From Patagioenas fasciata (lineage: Eukaryota > Chordata > Aves > Columbiformes > Columbidae): DNA of 64,000 bases. This document shows positions 1 to 39,100 of this stretch, one piece after another (position 1 is the first letter of the stretch; the number at the start of each line of letters is the position of its first letter). The position numbers and the translations under genes were made by a program. The stretch lies in contig NC_092525.1 in NCBI RefSeq assembly GCF_037038585.1, positions 18,332,867 through 18,396,866 on the forward strand, given 5' to 3'. The notes below the pieces were generated by a model. It was not told the origin of the DNA and ran no database searches. It worked only from the letters and a program-made list of their open reading frames with translations.

Positions 1-3000
1 GATGAGGATGATGGAGGGTTTTTGCCTCTATAGCTCTGTGAAATTTAGCTTTCACTCGCATGGGTGTGGGGCTTTTTAAATAAAGCCGTATTTCGATAAT
101 GGCTTCAGTGGGATTTTTTAATTCTTCTGTTCTGTTTAGAGGGGGTTTTTCAAATCCATTTCAATTCCAGTGAAAATGTCTCTGATCTGATAAAGGAGAT
201 GAAGTCACTGCATAGGCTTACTATTTTATTTCCATAAGGTTTGCAAGTTTTGTTCCCTGCAGTGTTTCGGAGCCCAGGAGTATTCATCTGTTTTGTAAAA
301 GGAAAGTTCTACGAAGCAACATTTGGTCACTGTTGTCTGAATTTCATTATTCTGTTCTCCAGACTAGCAGAGGGGAAAAGTGCACGTTAGCTGGGTCACA
401 GTCTGAAATGTGAGAGCAGGCAACTTTTTCTCAAGTTTATGGGAATGAAAGGAAATTTAATACTGTTCAAAAGAGAGATTTAAAGTTGCATCATGTGAAA
501 ACAATTGGAGAAGTTTAATCCTGAGGTCTCGGGTTATTTGGTAACTAACATGACCATTTGTCAGGCTGCAAAAGCTGAAGTTGGCTTTGCCTCTCTTAAC
601 AGTTGGCCTCTGTTTTGGCACAGTGTTGCAACAACGAAGCAACAAATACAACTTATATTGGTTTTATAGACCACTATTAGTTGTCATCTTCTTTATCCTT
701 TCAGCTCGCGCCATCTCTGCGTGCCTCCTCTGAGCTGCAGATCTCCCACCAATCCCAGCAGCATGTGCTGACAAGCCTTTAATGGAAAAGGGCCTATAGA
801 CCTTGACAGCTCCATAGACTTGTAAAATGCTGAATACATATCCATAATTTAACCTTCACCTCTCAGACTCCTTCAGGACTCACACCTTTCATTGTATGTG
901 GAATAAAAGCAATGGGACCCTGGGATGTAACTGAATATTTAATATTTTTTCATGTTTCTAGTATATTGCTTATGCTAAAAGATGTTGGTTAAAACATTCT
1001 TTGTATTAGTTTCTGTGGAATAAATGAAAATTAAAATCTAAAGAGCTTAAAGCAGAAAAGTTAGAGATGTTGTCCAGAGTGTTCCATCACAAATTGTATC
1101 AAATAAGCCTTAGCAAAACCTCTGTTAAGGAAATTATCTTGTAAGGCAGCCCACGTCTCCCTGTGTCGTCATCTTCTCCCTGCCACTGATACATCCTCTC
1201 TGGTTTTGGCACCCACCCCATCTTCTGTTTGGCCATCGCTCAAGGTCTCTCTACACAGATTTAAAATAACGTTAATCATTATTAATGGGGGGAATATATA
1301 TATCTATGTTACAAAACCTGCAGTGTCTGCCTTTCTGCAGGCTCACCTGATGGCACAATCACTTCTCAGACACCCGTGCTGGAAGTTTCACAAAGGGGAT
1401 TTTAGTCAATGCTGGAAGAACAGAGCAGGGCTTGCAGATGTTGAAGTTAAAGATCCCACACATACCTACAAAAGAGAAATGAAACCTGGAGGGGAAAAAA
1501 ATATTAGGTACAGAGAAGATGGAAAGTTGGGAGATTGTGCAGGAGACTGAAGAGGAGGAAAAGTTGGAAACAAGAAGGGAAAAGAGGAGAAGAAACTCCA
1601 AAAGTTGAGATTAAAACAAGACCCAGTATGCAAACACCGAGCTGCAAAACTGTTGTGTGTAATTTTGCAGGAATTAGTGCATAGTGAGAGGAATCGGTAG
1701 CATTTCCCTGGATCTAAAACCAAGTTCCTATGAAACATCCAGCAGCTGTGCTGTTTAGCATCAACCCACTCGGTAATGGCAGAAAAAAATTAATGTTATT
1801 CATATAAGAGCTGAGGCATATTCTGTACCCTCTTTCTACCACACAATAAGTTTAACACACGTGCACGCGGGCATTCAGCTACTTAGTGGGTTTTCAGGGC
1901 CTGTATATAAAATTGAAAAATGCAGCTCAGCTGCTTTTTATAAGACATTTACAATAATCACTTCAAAGTAGAACATACAATAGCTGCTTAAAAATTGACG
2001 TTGATTCCCTCTATGATAGAGAGCTTACCAGTACAGCCTGGGCATTTGAAACCACTAATGTCTAGTTTTGTTTCTGCTGCTGTTTAATTTGCATGGATCT
2101 ATTCCATCTCTTTTAATTTTTTCTTTCCTGAAAGCAGAAAAATCAAACGTCTTACATTTCTAGTGCTGACATAAATGTTATCAACAGTAAATGCTTGAAA
2201 TGTTGCCAGAAGCTCCACTGTCCCACCTGCCACCCTAAGCAAGATCCTAATTAGCAGCCCTGTACCTGCAGCACATTTTTTCTTTGCAATGAACTACAAA
2301 ATCAATGGCTTCAATTTACATTAAACATTTTACTCAATCAAAATAAAAAGTACAACAGCATGTTGCTATAAACAGAGCAAGTTCCAAACCAGACCGGTGC
2401 ATTACTGAACCCAAACACTGATATTGTGCCCTGTAGATTCCTTTTGCTCCTGCCAGGGCAGCTTTGGCTCTATTTTGCCGTGTTTCTTTCTGTGTCACGA
2501 TTCTAATAACCAATAGAATCCCAGAAGATATTTTTAAGCAGGACGCAAACAGCACAGGTAACAATATCCAGCAGCTTTGTGTCCATATTTATACTTGCAC
2601 CTCAAAAATCTCCCACCATCCAGCATCCGTCATGACCCCAATTTTCACCAAGGACAGAGCAGGCAGGGGCTGAGGCCTCACCTCAACTTTTCCCTTAGGA
2701 AAATAAACAGAAGGAATAAACCAAAAAAAGCAACAATTACAACAAGCTTTCCAGCAGATCCTTCTGCAGCTGACCAAGGGCAACACTCGAACTAAAATCT
2801 AGAAAACATGGGGAACGCTCTGAAAATTGTCAAAGCTCATGGTCAGGACCTCACTGGCCATGTCAGTGTAGGCATGCTAATAAACTCCGATTTAGCTATT
2901 TAAAATAACACTTCTGTACTAATTAACTTCTTCAGCCTGAGCTGCACATAACTGATGCTTCATTTTGCTTTGTAAAAGGCTACGCTTCACCCCAAAACAT

Positions 3001-6000
3001 GTAGGCGTTTGGAATTATACAAGAACATAATTTAAATATATATATTTTTTTTTTCTCTGTCATCCAAGTGGTCACATTGTCAAACAGTTCAAATTTCTTA
3101 TGAAGGGAGAAACACCTCCAAACTGTTGCTGAGCCAAATTAAACCCCAGCATTATTTGAAAAAAAAAAAAATCACATTCTTTCATTTTGTGCCATGGATT
3201 GTAAGAGCTGTGCGTCTGATTACTGCCATCATAAGATTTCTTCTTTGAGGCTGACTATAATTACAGAGTATTTTAATGCTTTTGTTTTTGGGCTACAATG
3301 GGATAGGACAGATTTGTAGTCTCTGTCTCCTGTTTCATCCACTTTTGCGCAGTCAGAAGGAAAAAATACAGAAAACTTTCTCTCTCCTTCTCCTTTTTCT
3401 GGACAAGTGTGTAGCATTAGCACAGCCCAACCAGGCTGCAGCGATACACTCAGTTCGGGGAGGGAACAACACTCAGACCTGAGCAGGAAAATGCTTGTCT
3501 TGAAATAAATCTTAAACACAGGAAAGCTCCTGTCTCAGGAAGGGTCCATGCAGGCAGGAGCCCCAAAGGACTTGCACGAGGGATGCTCCGGCCAGAGCAG
3601 GTCTTCAGCATTGACCGGCCGAATTATCTACCTTCTCATTTCGATAGCAGCCATCTCCAGTGTTTTAACCCACATTTATCGGATTTATCACACGATACTG
3701 GATCCTGCCCCACCTTGCTGGCGGCTCGCACGGACAGTCAGAACCTTGCTGTTGCCTGAGCCATCCTCCATGGACGGTATGGAGCTGGTTGTTTCTGAAG
3801 GTCTCCCAGCCTCACTGTGGGGGGTTAATGGCATTGTGAAGGGACACACACCACTGGTAATTTTGTGCCAGAAACAACACAAGCACTCTGCTTGCAAACT
3901 TCCTAAACTCCTCCGCTTCCCTCCAGCTCCCCCCCGTCTCCCAGGAGCGGTGGATAAACATGGACTCAAATGATTCAAAGCTTCTCATCTGCACTCACCG
4001 TTACACAGGACTTTCCTTTACCATTTATTCCCTCTCTATCCTTTCTGTTGTGGATGCGAGGGCTGCTGTGCATGTAAATAAGCTGGAGTTTGTTTATCAA
4101 GATGATGCTAATTACAACCTGTGCCATTGGAAAAGTGAGGATGGATGTTTAGTAACAACTTCAGATGCTGTGTGAACCCACCCTGATGGCTGCGGCTTTG
4201 GCTCCTCTCACATGGAGCACGATGATGAAATTGCAGATCGGGACTGTTGATTTGTGCTGGGATTCCTCATCCTAATTAAAATTCAATTTGTTCCCTGTAA
4301 CCAAGCTCAATGCGAGTGTATCTGAGTGTTCAGCCACAGAGAAAAAAATCTGAGTTTACAGAATTGAAGTGCAGGTGGGATGCTGTGAGCAGCATGTTCT
4401 GTGCTGGCACATAAAGCCATTTCCCGTAACAGGGAATAGGGCCCTTATCTCTGTTAATTCTGGCTTGTAATCACAACCTGTGAAAACAAAGGCAGCAAAT
4501 GTGCGGGAATACTAAGGAAAGCAATGAAAAGAAGCTCTGCTGATGGTGGAGAAAGCGCATAGAGACACCAGGACATGCTGGAAGTCCTGCATGCCTGGGC
4601 AATGTGGGAAAACATTGAGAAAAAAAGATAATTGGTTTATTTGACTTGATAATTTCATTTGCGGCCACTTTCCTCGCCTGTGCCTGGGCATAGCTGTCAG
4701 TTCTGTGATGGAGATGTGCTGAATAACACATGCTCTTCACAGCAAAGTTGCCAAAACAGATTTTTTTTTTTCAAAGGCAACTGGAAATTTTGCCCCAAAC
4801 TCTGCATGCTGAAGATCTAGGGATTAGACTTTGGATTTATCACATAGGAACAGGCCACTTTCCTGAATTGTTTTAGCCAGTCTCAAAGGAACCTTTGCTT
4901 TACCAGGCTGAATTTCAGCTTTGTGCCAATACTTCTGCTCAGGAGATCGCCTGGGGAAAGCCTGGCAGCCTGTGTGCTAACTAAGGACTTCAGAGATGCA
5001 GCAGTTTTGAGTGGACGCCCAGATTACAGATAAAATCACACTGAACTGAGGTGTTGCAAGACCCTGGGCCTGCTGGAGACTGTTCTGAGACTCTTTACCA
5101 GTGCTGCCATCTAGAGAGAAACCGCCCACCTCCTGCAGATGGAGCATTACCAGATCGTACAGAAGCAATGATAGCTCTGCCAGATTGGAACAAGAAATCA
5201 CCGAGCGGTTGGGCTGATTTCTGCTGCGTGTATGGCTGTGCCTGCTTTTATTGGTGAGCTCTTGTGATGCGTTTTCATTTTGAGCAGTGGAAACTGCATG
5301 CAGAAATCAGATACTGCATTACGTAAACTCAGGGTAAAGATGAAAATGCAGATGACTAGTGAGACATCTGGATCTAATTGGGCTCCTCTGGGATGGACAG
5401 GGGTCTCTAGCTTTAGTCTGAAGAGAAGTAAAGAAAGAGCAGAAGCAATTTTTCATGTGAATACCCATCTGCGCAGAGGGGCTGAGTCTCTGCACACACC
5501 TCTGTCGCTACATCTTTGGTAAACGTGACCCATTAAGTGCTGTACGGCCTGACTGTGTTTCTGTCATTGCACGCCATCACTGACTTGGATGGAATCCGCT
5601 GTAATACAGCCCAGGGGTAAAAGTGAATTTCCTGAGAAAATAACGACTAACTGAACCTTGGCGTGCAGAGTGGAAGTCTCCCGTATTCAGAGCTGTACCA
5701 GCTATCCTTGACCACCAGCCACTTTCTCTTCATTTGCTGGATATTCAGAGACGTGCTGGCACTCAGGCAGCTGCCGAGAGCTACGTCCCACTCAGTGACC
5801 TAGCAGGCAAATCTCCCAGGGCTTCCCCATGAGCAACGTTTTGCCTGTAGCCATATCCTTCTCCTGTGCAAGGCTCCAAATCCCCTGAGCTGAATGGCCA
5901 AGAGCCACGTGGGCACAAATTGTCATGAGAGAAGGGTATCGACAAGGGGGAAAGGTTTGGGATCTGCATGTAGGTGCAGTGGAAAGGAACAGCTGGAGGA

Positions 6001-7919
6001 ACTGTAGCTGAGATGAAGCCATGAGAATGCAGGAAGGTTTCTAGCTCATAAGACGCTGAAATTCAGGAGCCCCAGCAGAAAGGAGCTGCATGCCACTGCC
6101 GAGCCGTCAGCACCATTACGGGCAAGAGAGCAGGTTTGAATACACAGAGTTTGACTGAAAAGCACCCGTGGTTGAGTAGAAGGAACTCAGGACTGACCTG
6201 CTTTAAAAAGAAGCCAACCATGAACTGCGGGGTCACTTGTTCAGGCCACACTTAAAAGGCAAATTAGAGCAGCCAAATTGTTTTTCTCCCACTAATCCCA
6301 GCTTTCTGGTTTAGTGCTTTGCAGCCAGGGGGGTGGAAACCTCCAAGCCCCTACCCTGCCAAGTGAGGCGCTGGGCTTGCAGGACCAGGACCGGGGCACA
6401 GAGAACATGGCTCTCCCAGACACAGGCAGAAGCTTTCCCTGGGTTGGCAGCCGCCGCGGTGCAGGACGAGGATGCTGTGCACATAACAACAGCTCTTTGC
6501 AGAACAGCAGCTTAGCAGAGCCTTGCCTGGGGCTGCAGCGTTTCCTACCTTAGCTTTTAGCATTTATTACTATCTCCTTTTTTCCCTTTCCCCTAAGACT
6601 GATCTAGATCATTCTACTGAGCAGCGATTACAGTGCTAACACAATTTACAAAATGTATTATCTGCAATTCTATAATCAAATCAGACTGAAGCTCTATGGT
6701 GTAAATTCTTCTTTTGTCTCTTGGCATATTTTTAATCACCGATTTACATTGTTTTCAAGTTTATTATTAGCTGACTGAGAGATCAAATGTTTCCATGCCC
6801 TACAAAAGAAGCTGTCAAGTACATTTAGGCTTGGTCTTTCAAGAGACAGGAGACTCCCCAGATTAATTTGGAAGCTTCCTTGCTGACTGCATCTGCCCTT
6901 TCCTGGCCACGCGGTTCACGCTTCCAGTGACTCACTTGGCAACAGTCACGGGAGTGTCCATGCTAACAATGCCTGACATGGGGTATGGAAATGGAGTCCT
7001 TCATTAGACCCCCAAATACTCTCAACATGTTCTCCGCTAAAACAATCACAAACCTCCTCTGCAAATTAAAAAGGGAAGAGTGACCCATCTCTGTGCTGCA
7101 GAGTAGGAGCAAAGAGAAGGTAGTTTCATCACAGCCCAACAGGGTCATGTGGATTTACCTGGTGTTATTTTCCAGAGTTCTCCCCGCTGCTGGAGGGTGC
7201 TGCCTCCATGGATGAGGAGCATGTAGGGCATCGGGGTGGGAACATGGCTCAGCTCCAGGGATGGATTCCAGGCGTTAGCATCAAACAGCTACAACTGTGT
7301 CCAAAGTGACCCTCTCTGTGCCCTTGGATAAGATACTGCACATTAATGCCTGCAAATCTGATTATTTCAAGGATCTTACTATCCACATTCACCCAAACAA
7401 GAGTTCATCAAAACAATGCTGGATTCTTCACAAGGGAGCCTATCACGATGTAAGAAAATGAAAGAGCACTGAATGGTAATTGTAGCCCATATCACTTTAA
7501 TATCCTGCAATGCTCGTTATTGCTCATTTCTCTGTGGAGGGTTTGTTGTGGGTTTTTTCTAATACAGAAGGCAAATGCAGATCAATTTACATAATTTTTT
7601 TTAAAGGGAAAAATCTACGTAAGTGGAAAAATACTCAGCCTTAATACACAGCCATTGCTTATTCAGAGACATCCTATTTAAAAGACTATGTATCAACAAG
7701 CATAAAGCATTTGTGCTTCTTTTCCAGGAAAGTTTCCAAGATAGAAAAAGCCTCTGGATTATTGAAGAATTTAGTCCCTCTGTTATTTCTAGAGCTTTTT
7801 GTTTCAGAAAAAAAAAAAGTACATATGCTAAACCAAACGGCTGTGCTAATGAGCACCATACACAAATTGCCAGCAGTGCTGTGTGACGCAGAAAAGCAGC
7901 ACAGCAACGTGCACACAGA
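1..7919. other. Non-coding flank downstream of PGM1
   Basis: No exon with splice borders, no CR1 and no RNA gene was recognised. Open frames are short and unsupported. Homopurine runs occur at 1480-1620. An AT-rich, unique-looking stretch at about 6560-6860 could be a conserved regulatory element (unproven). In other vertebrates ROR1 follows PGM1 on this side; none of its exons are seen here. Confidence 0.6.
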
Positions 7920-8089
7920 GTGGTGACAGGGGCTGGGTTTTATTGTCTATCCTTTGCAGTGCAATAGTGTTCTTAAATACAGCAATAAAATTAATATTCC
8001 TCTTTTAGTGACAGATTTGACAATGAAAGGGGAGACGGGCTGACGTCCTTCACTCGGTGTGCACTCCAGCACAGGGTCTGACCAAGCCT
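7920..8089 (-). terminator. PGM1: PGM1 3' UTR with probable poly(A) signal
   Basis: On the minus strand an AATAAA hexamer lies at 7939-7944, about 150 bases after the stop. It is followed by a GT-rich stretch (TGTGTG around 7912-7918), the usual layout of a cleavage site. A longer 3' UTR using a later signal cannot be excluded from sequence. Confidence 0.55.
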
Positions 8090-33713
<25,624 letters not shown>

Positions 33714-33960
33714 GGCCGGCAGCCGCTGCGAGTTCCGGGCGGCCGCGGCTGGGGCGGGGGGAGCACCCGCCGGAGTGGCCCCGCCAGCGCTCCCGCCCCG
33801 CCGCCCGCCCCTTAAAGGAACCGCCAGCCCCGGAGAGAGAGGGGGAATCCTCTCGTACTCCGTTCCCAGCCTCGTACCGGTGGTAAAGAGATGACAGTGT
33901 TCCTGCCGAGCCGCGGATCTCTGCGCCTAGAGCCGCTGGAGGCCGGTGCTGCGCTGGGTG

Positions 33961-35389
33961 GAAGAGGGAGATGGGGGGCGTCAGTCTGGCTGGCTGCACA
34001 GCTCCTACCCACAGGCCTGTGGCCACCAGCAGGATGTCACCACAGGCCCTGACCAGCACCCCAGGCCTCAAGTGACCACCCAACACAAGTGGGAGACCCA
34101 GCCAGTGCCCACAGAAAGGTGGTCTGGAAGGCCAGGATTAGCAAACCACATTTTGTTACTATAGCTCTAGTGCTCAAAAGCAAGATGACATTCCAGAGAT
34201 TCATATTACAGCTGTTAACATGCTTTCTCCCAAATATCTCCCATTGAAGATGCTAGTACCTATGTTGAGCCTTAAAACCAGAATCTACAATGTTTTTCTA
34301 CCTTGGTGGTACCTGGACTTAGAGCAAACTGGAAATGACTCTGCAGATACAACCAGGATCTCTGTTCTCATCTCCTACAGGGCAGGGAAGGTAGAACCTA
34401 CCACAGAGAGCTAGCCTATGTGTTTGGTAATGAAACTCTTCCTAAAAGCAAGAGGATCAGAAGATACTATTCTACTTTGTATTGCTGTGTCAGGTTTTAC
34501 TGGATCCTACCTGCAGCAAACCCAAGTCTTTTCACGTGCAATGATTTCTCAGCCAAGCACTTCTTCCAGTTTTAACCATTCCTTTTCCTAAAATGTAGAA
34601 AAAGTAGCATATGGATTCCTGCCACATCTAACGAGACTGATTTTACAAACAAAAGAAATGCAAATAATGGAGTGCTGGCTTTGTACTGTCTCCTGTACAC
34701 AGAGGGTTTCTCATTATTTCCCAGCTCCTCCTTGGAGATGTGGTTTGGAACTTCTGATGTGTCCACAACTCACCTGAGGCAGCGCTTACAGAGTTCAATT
34801 GCTAGAAAGCACCAAATATTTGTGGGGCCTCTTAATAAAACTTCTACTTCTTTTAGACCATTCTGAAAATGAAAATGTATCTGCTGTACCTGCTAAAAAA
34901 AAAAAAAAGAAAAAAGAAAAAAGATCACCAGTAAACCTGTCTGAGCACCAATTGGTGGAGCGTGTAAATCAGAGCCGGCCTCTCTCATTTCGTACCTGAC
35001 ATTTGCTCGCTGGGTGTACGATTACAGCAGAGGAACAGCAGAGCGCAGGAGCTGCAGGCAGATAAATATAGCTTTTCAGGACTGCCTGCTGCCCTTACAG
35101 ATGAGGTCACATACATTTAGTGTCCATTTTAAACTCAGACACTTTTTAAGCATCCAGTGACCAGGGTCATAATTTTTTTCCACATTAACAGACATTTAGG
35201 GGAACTAGAAAAACATAATATGCTTAATATTTTTAGTACCTCAAAGTTGGTTTTCATTGCTTTTGCAGCTTAAACTCGGTGGACTTCAGTTTTCTGATTT
35301 CAGCTATCCTGGAAATAATTAATTGCTGTTAAGAGTCAAAAGCCCAAGACAAAACCTCCATTTTCCTCAGATAATGTTATTTCCTTATC
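33961..35389. other. Intergenic spacer between EFCAB7 and PGM1
   Basis: About 1.4 kb between the presumed end of the EFCAB7 transcript and the PGM1 promoter island. No repeat or coding signal was recognised except an A-rich run at 34893-34922. Confidence 0.6.
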
Positions 35390-36069
35390 ACATACGAAAA
35401 GGTGGACTTTATTTTATATAAAGTATAAAAACCAGTCAGTAATTATTCAGAACAAGTGTAAGATAAGTATCATCATAAGGGAAAGAACCAAATCCTTTAT
35501 CAGGTAGCAAAATAAAATCACAAACCCCACCCCTTTAGACTTCTCAGGTCAAAACCACAAGAATGTTTAATTAGGAACCCATCAGACCAATTTAACAAAG
35601 CAAGTTTCTCCTCAGCAAAACAGTGCCAGCACGTGATGAAACTACATTACGTGTTATAGAAAACAAAAGCATATCAGCCTTTATAAAACAAATTAGCCTT
35701 TACAAAACACCATTATATTACAACTGTCAGCTATATTACTGAACAGAACTAAGTTGTACCATGTCTCAGTGTTTTCATGCCAAAATATTTCATTAGAACA
35801 AATGTGATGAATATTCTGTCAAAGGATTTTACAAACTTACAGTTATTCCATCCCTTTGTTATCATTATAGGTTTCTTAAAAGCCATTAGTAGAAGCGTGA
35901 TACAAGAAGTAAGTACTGATGTGATTCATTGGCTTTAACAAATCAAACTCTGAGAAGCATAAATATATGCAAGCTTTTTAAGGACAAGACTATAAATTGG
36001 GTAGAAACTGCCAAAAAAATCCTGTTTTAGTCTGAAGGCTACTGAGAAATGGCTCTCCAACCAGAACGT
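35390..36069 (-). terminator. EFCAB7: EFCAB7 3' UTR, probable poly(A) signal
   Basis: On the minus strand AATAAA occurs at 35408-35413, about 660 bases after the stop. A weaker ATTAAA lies near 35570. The end is inferred from the hexamer; no other good signal was seen before the PGM1 promoter. Confidence 0.45.
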
Positions 36070-36144
36070 TTAACGTACGACGGAATGCACACAATTATAA
36101 AGCCATTCTTCCTGCTCGTTCAGCGGCATCACGTGCTGAGAAAT
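36070..36144 (-). CDS. EFCAB7: EFCAB7 coding exon 13 (C-terminus and stop)
   Basis: 75 bases, acceptor GCTATGCAG|ATTTCT. Encodes ISQHVMPLNEQEEWLYNCVH then SVVR and TAA. QHV.PL.E..EW.Y matches the family end. Confidence 0.92.
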   Translation of the reverse strand: MSQHVMPLNEQEEWLYNCVHSVVR

Positions 36145-39100
36145 CTGCATAGCAGAGAGAAAACCAGAGGTGAAATAGTAGTTTATTGGAGAACTGTGTG
36201 TATGTTACCTGAATGAACTGTTTCAGTACTTACATCACTACCATTAAATGATGAACATTCAGCATCTATAATGACAGCCGGTATTCAAAACTTACTATTA
36301 AATTCATTTGCATGACAGCAAAACAGCCATAAAGGACAGTGAGCCTACAGTTTATATTGAATGAATCCAAAATTAAAATAAATAAAACATCCTACAGTGT
36401 CAGGCTATAGATACCTAAAGTGTCAGCAGCAATATTAAAATAGATCCCAACCCTGCCCATGTCACAAGACTGTGCCTGTGAAATATGAAATAGTTCTGAT
36501 GCCTCTTCTTTTCAGGACAGAAACCACACTTCTAGAATAATAAAAACTGGATTTTCTTCATAAATGAATGAAGAAAACTATCTGCATTTGTAATGAGTTT
36601 TCAATCTCATTTTATCCCTTAGAACCCTCAGAGTTTTCACTAAAGCCTGCCCAGCTCTGGGACAGGGACCAGCACATCAAATTCCCTTGTCATTGAACAT
36701 TATCTATAAATCAAGTTTAACAAAAATTGGCCATCTGCAAATCACACTGTGCATATGGAGTGCAAGAGATATATTTTTGTTTCTGACTAGCTTGATCTGT
36801 TTTTCAGAGACACACATATATCTGATTAAAATATGCCACACAAAAAAAAAAGTACAGCCTTTAAAAAAATAGTAAATGGTAGATGTATTGAATGGACAAC
36901 TGAAACAGGCACATGTATGTAAAACTGAACAGCTGTGGATTTTTACAGCAACTTGCACATGGATACATCAAGTACATGTTCAGCTTTGAAATATCAAGAA
37001 TTATATCTGACCTGTATTGTGATGAAGATGCCACTATTACCATGCTCATTATCACAATAAAAGGCTTTCAAAAGGAAACTGTAAAGATGTCCCATGATCA
37101 TCTTCTTTTTGTTTAGATTTTAAGTTGGCTAAACAATAAAAATCTTACCATCGTGGACTTTGGTGCCACTTCTACAGCAAAAACAGTAAGTCCTCTATTA
37201 CTTAAGCAGTTCTTACTCTGCTCATTGTTGACATGAATAATCACTTTGTTTTCAGACTGCAAGTTGAAAAACAAAAAAGAACACATTAGTCTTTATGGTT
37301 AAGTGGTTGTTCTTTATGTAACAACCACACATTCCTCTTACTTCCTCAGACTTCACTATTTTACATAAGGATGCTGATGTCTATTGTCTTTGAAGAGCAA
37401 CAATTTTAAATGTACCTTAGCATCATCAGAGCACAGATTCATCATCAAAAGTCATTTAAGACTTATTGAAATAACTTAAGCACTTGCAAAGATACAACTT
37501 GGGAACACCATTGAGTGAGAAAACTATACCACAGAATATTAGTGATGCTAACCGTTTACATAGTTTTGAAAGGTGACTGGACAAATTAATTGTAAAAAAA
37601 TATATGAAGGGATTTTAGGTGCAAAGACAATATTTCTGATTCAAATAGTCCTTGAACTGCAAATCACCATAGGCTAGGACAGCGAGCTGGAGAAGTGTCA
37701 CTGGATGCCTGCCCAGTTTTTGTACTTGCAATGTCTCCTACAGGCCATTTATGGAGGCAAGATACGGACCTAGAATAATCTTTATCTGACATCACACGGC
37801 CTTTCAGTTTTCCAAAAATCCTCTCCCTCCAGCAAAAGTCCATTTCCTCAGGAATTTGTATTGTATGTTCTTTCCTCACCAACTATGTAGGGGTTCAGTG
37901 GAGGCTAGGCTCCTAACAACTGAAGTTAAATGCCCAATGTTAGCATAGAAGCATCCTTCATCTTTAGTTTCCTTTCACAATAAATAATCAGGATTCCTCA
38001 CTGCCACCAATCAAAGATACAAGTCCCAAAGGTGTTTGTAAGAGACACTCATCAAGATGTGACCCATCCCAATCTGCTGCACATTGTTTGGTTCAAACAG
38101 TCTCTTGAAAAAAATAGTAAGCCCTAACAGAGATGTTTAAAAAATATTTGAGAAAATTAATGTAAGTATAATCACTTAAAGAACAGATGTTCTTGCTGTG
38201 CGAGTGCTTTCAAGGAGGATCCAAGATGTAAAATTGAAAGCTTGGGTAATGGAAAATTCATTAACAACCAGTTTATCCCAGGCCACACTCAGATACAAGA
38301 CCTGAGGCCATGCTACATACACCACTATTCAGCTATCTCTAGATAAATTTCAGTTTGACAAGAGACATTGGGAAACATTTGATTCTCAGACAATGTTATC
38401 CAACACTCTCTTTGTATTGAGAAATGGAACAGAAAGAGTTACTCTACAGAATCAGCCTTACGCAGGAAAGAAGCTACTACTAGACTGGTAAGGACTGATT
38501 AAAAAAAAGAAGTTCTCTCTGGTCTTCACAGTACAAAGTGTTTGTGGACAGCAAAGTGTTAATACGGTAATTCTGGAAATATGGTACTGTTGCAGAACTG
38601 TAAACACAATCTAGCGTTAAGCTGCTTATGGCTTGGATCTGTCTGCTCTGGCATCACTTCAGTGAAGCCCTTGTTTCTACAGGGCAGTGAGATAAAGGTG
38701 AACAAAAGAATTATCTGTGCCATAAGTATCTTCCTGTAACAGGAAGAAGGTTACAGAGATTGACCTAGCACAGAGGGTGTATTATAGTAAGTTTGTGTTT
38801 TGGATGATAGGAAATGTCTCATTAACTTTTTTTTTGGCACATAAATGGGTAGACAATAGATTGGGTACTGCTTACTCTCGGAGAAATCTGAAGCTCTGTG
38901 TGCAAGGTCTTTTAATCTCCTCAGCTCACAGCCTGACTAGGGAGGGTTAGAAGACAAGACATCTTTCTCTACCCACTAATTAAATACATATGCAAGACTA
39001 AAACAGAATCCTTCAGGAACTAGCATAGTTCCTTAATTTACAGAAATAACAAAGAAACAATTATTTCCATTGAAATCATCAGTACAATATCTGCAGATAT

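Noticed and set aside
3548-3973. 141-residue plus-strand open frame
   Set aside because: No recognisable domain, no splice or promoter context, and an antisense frame of similar length; probably chance.
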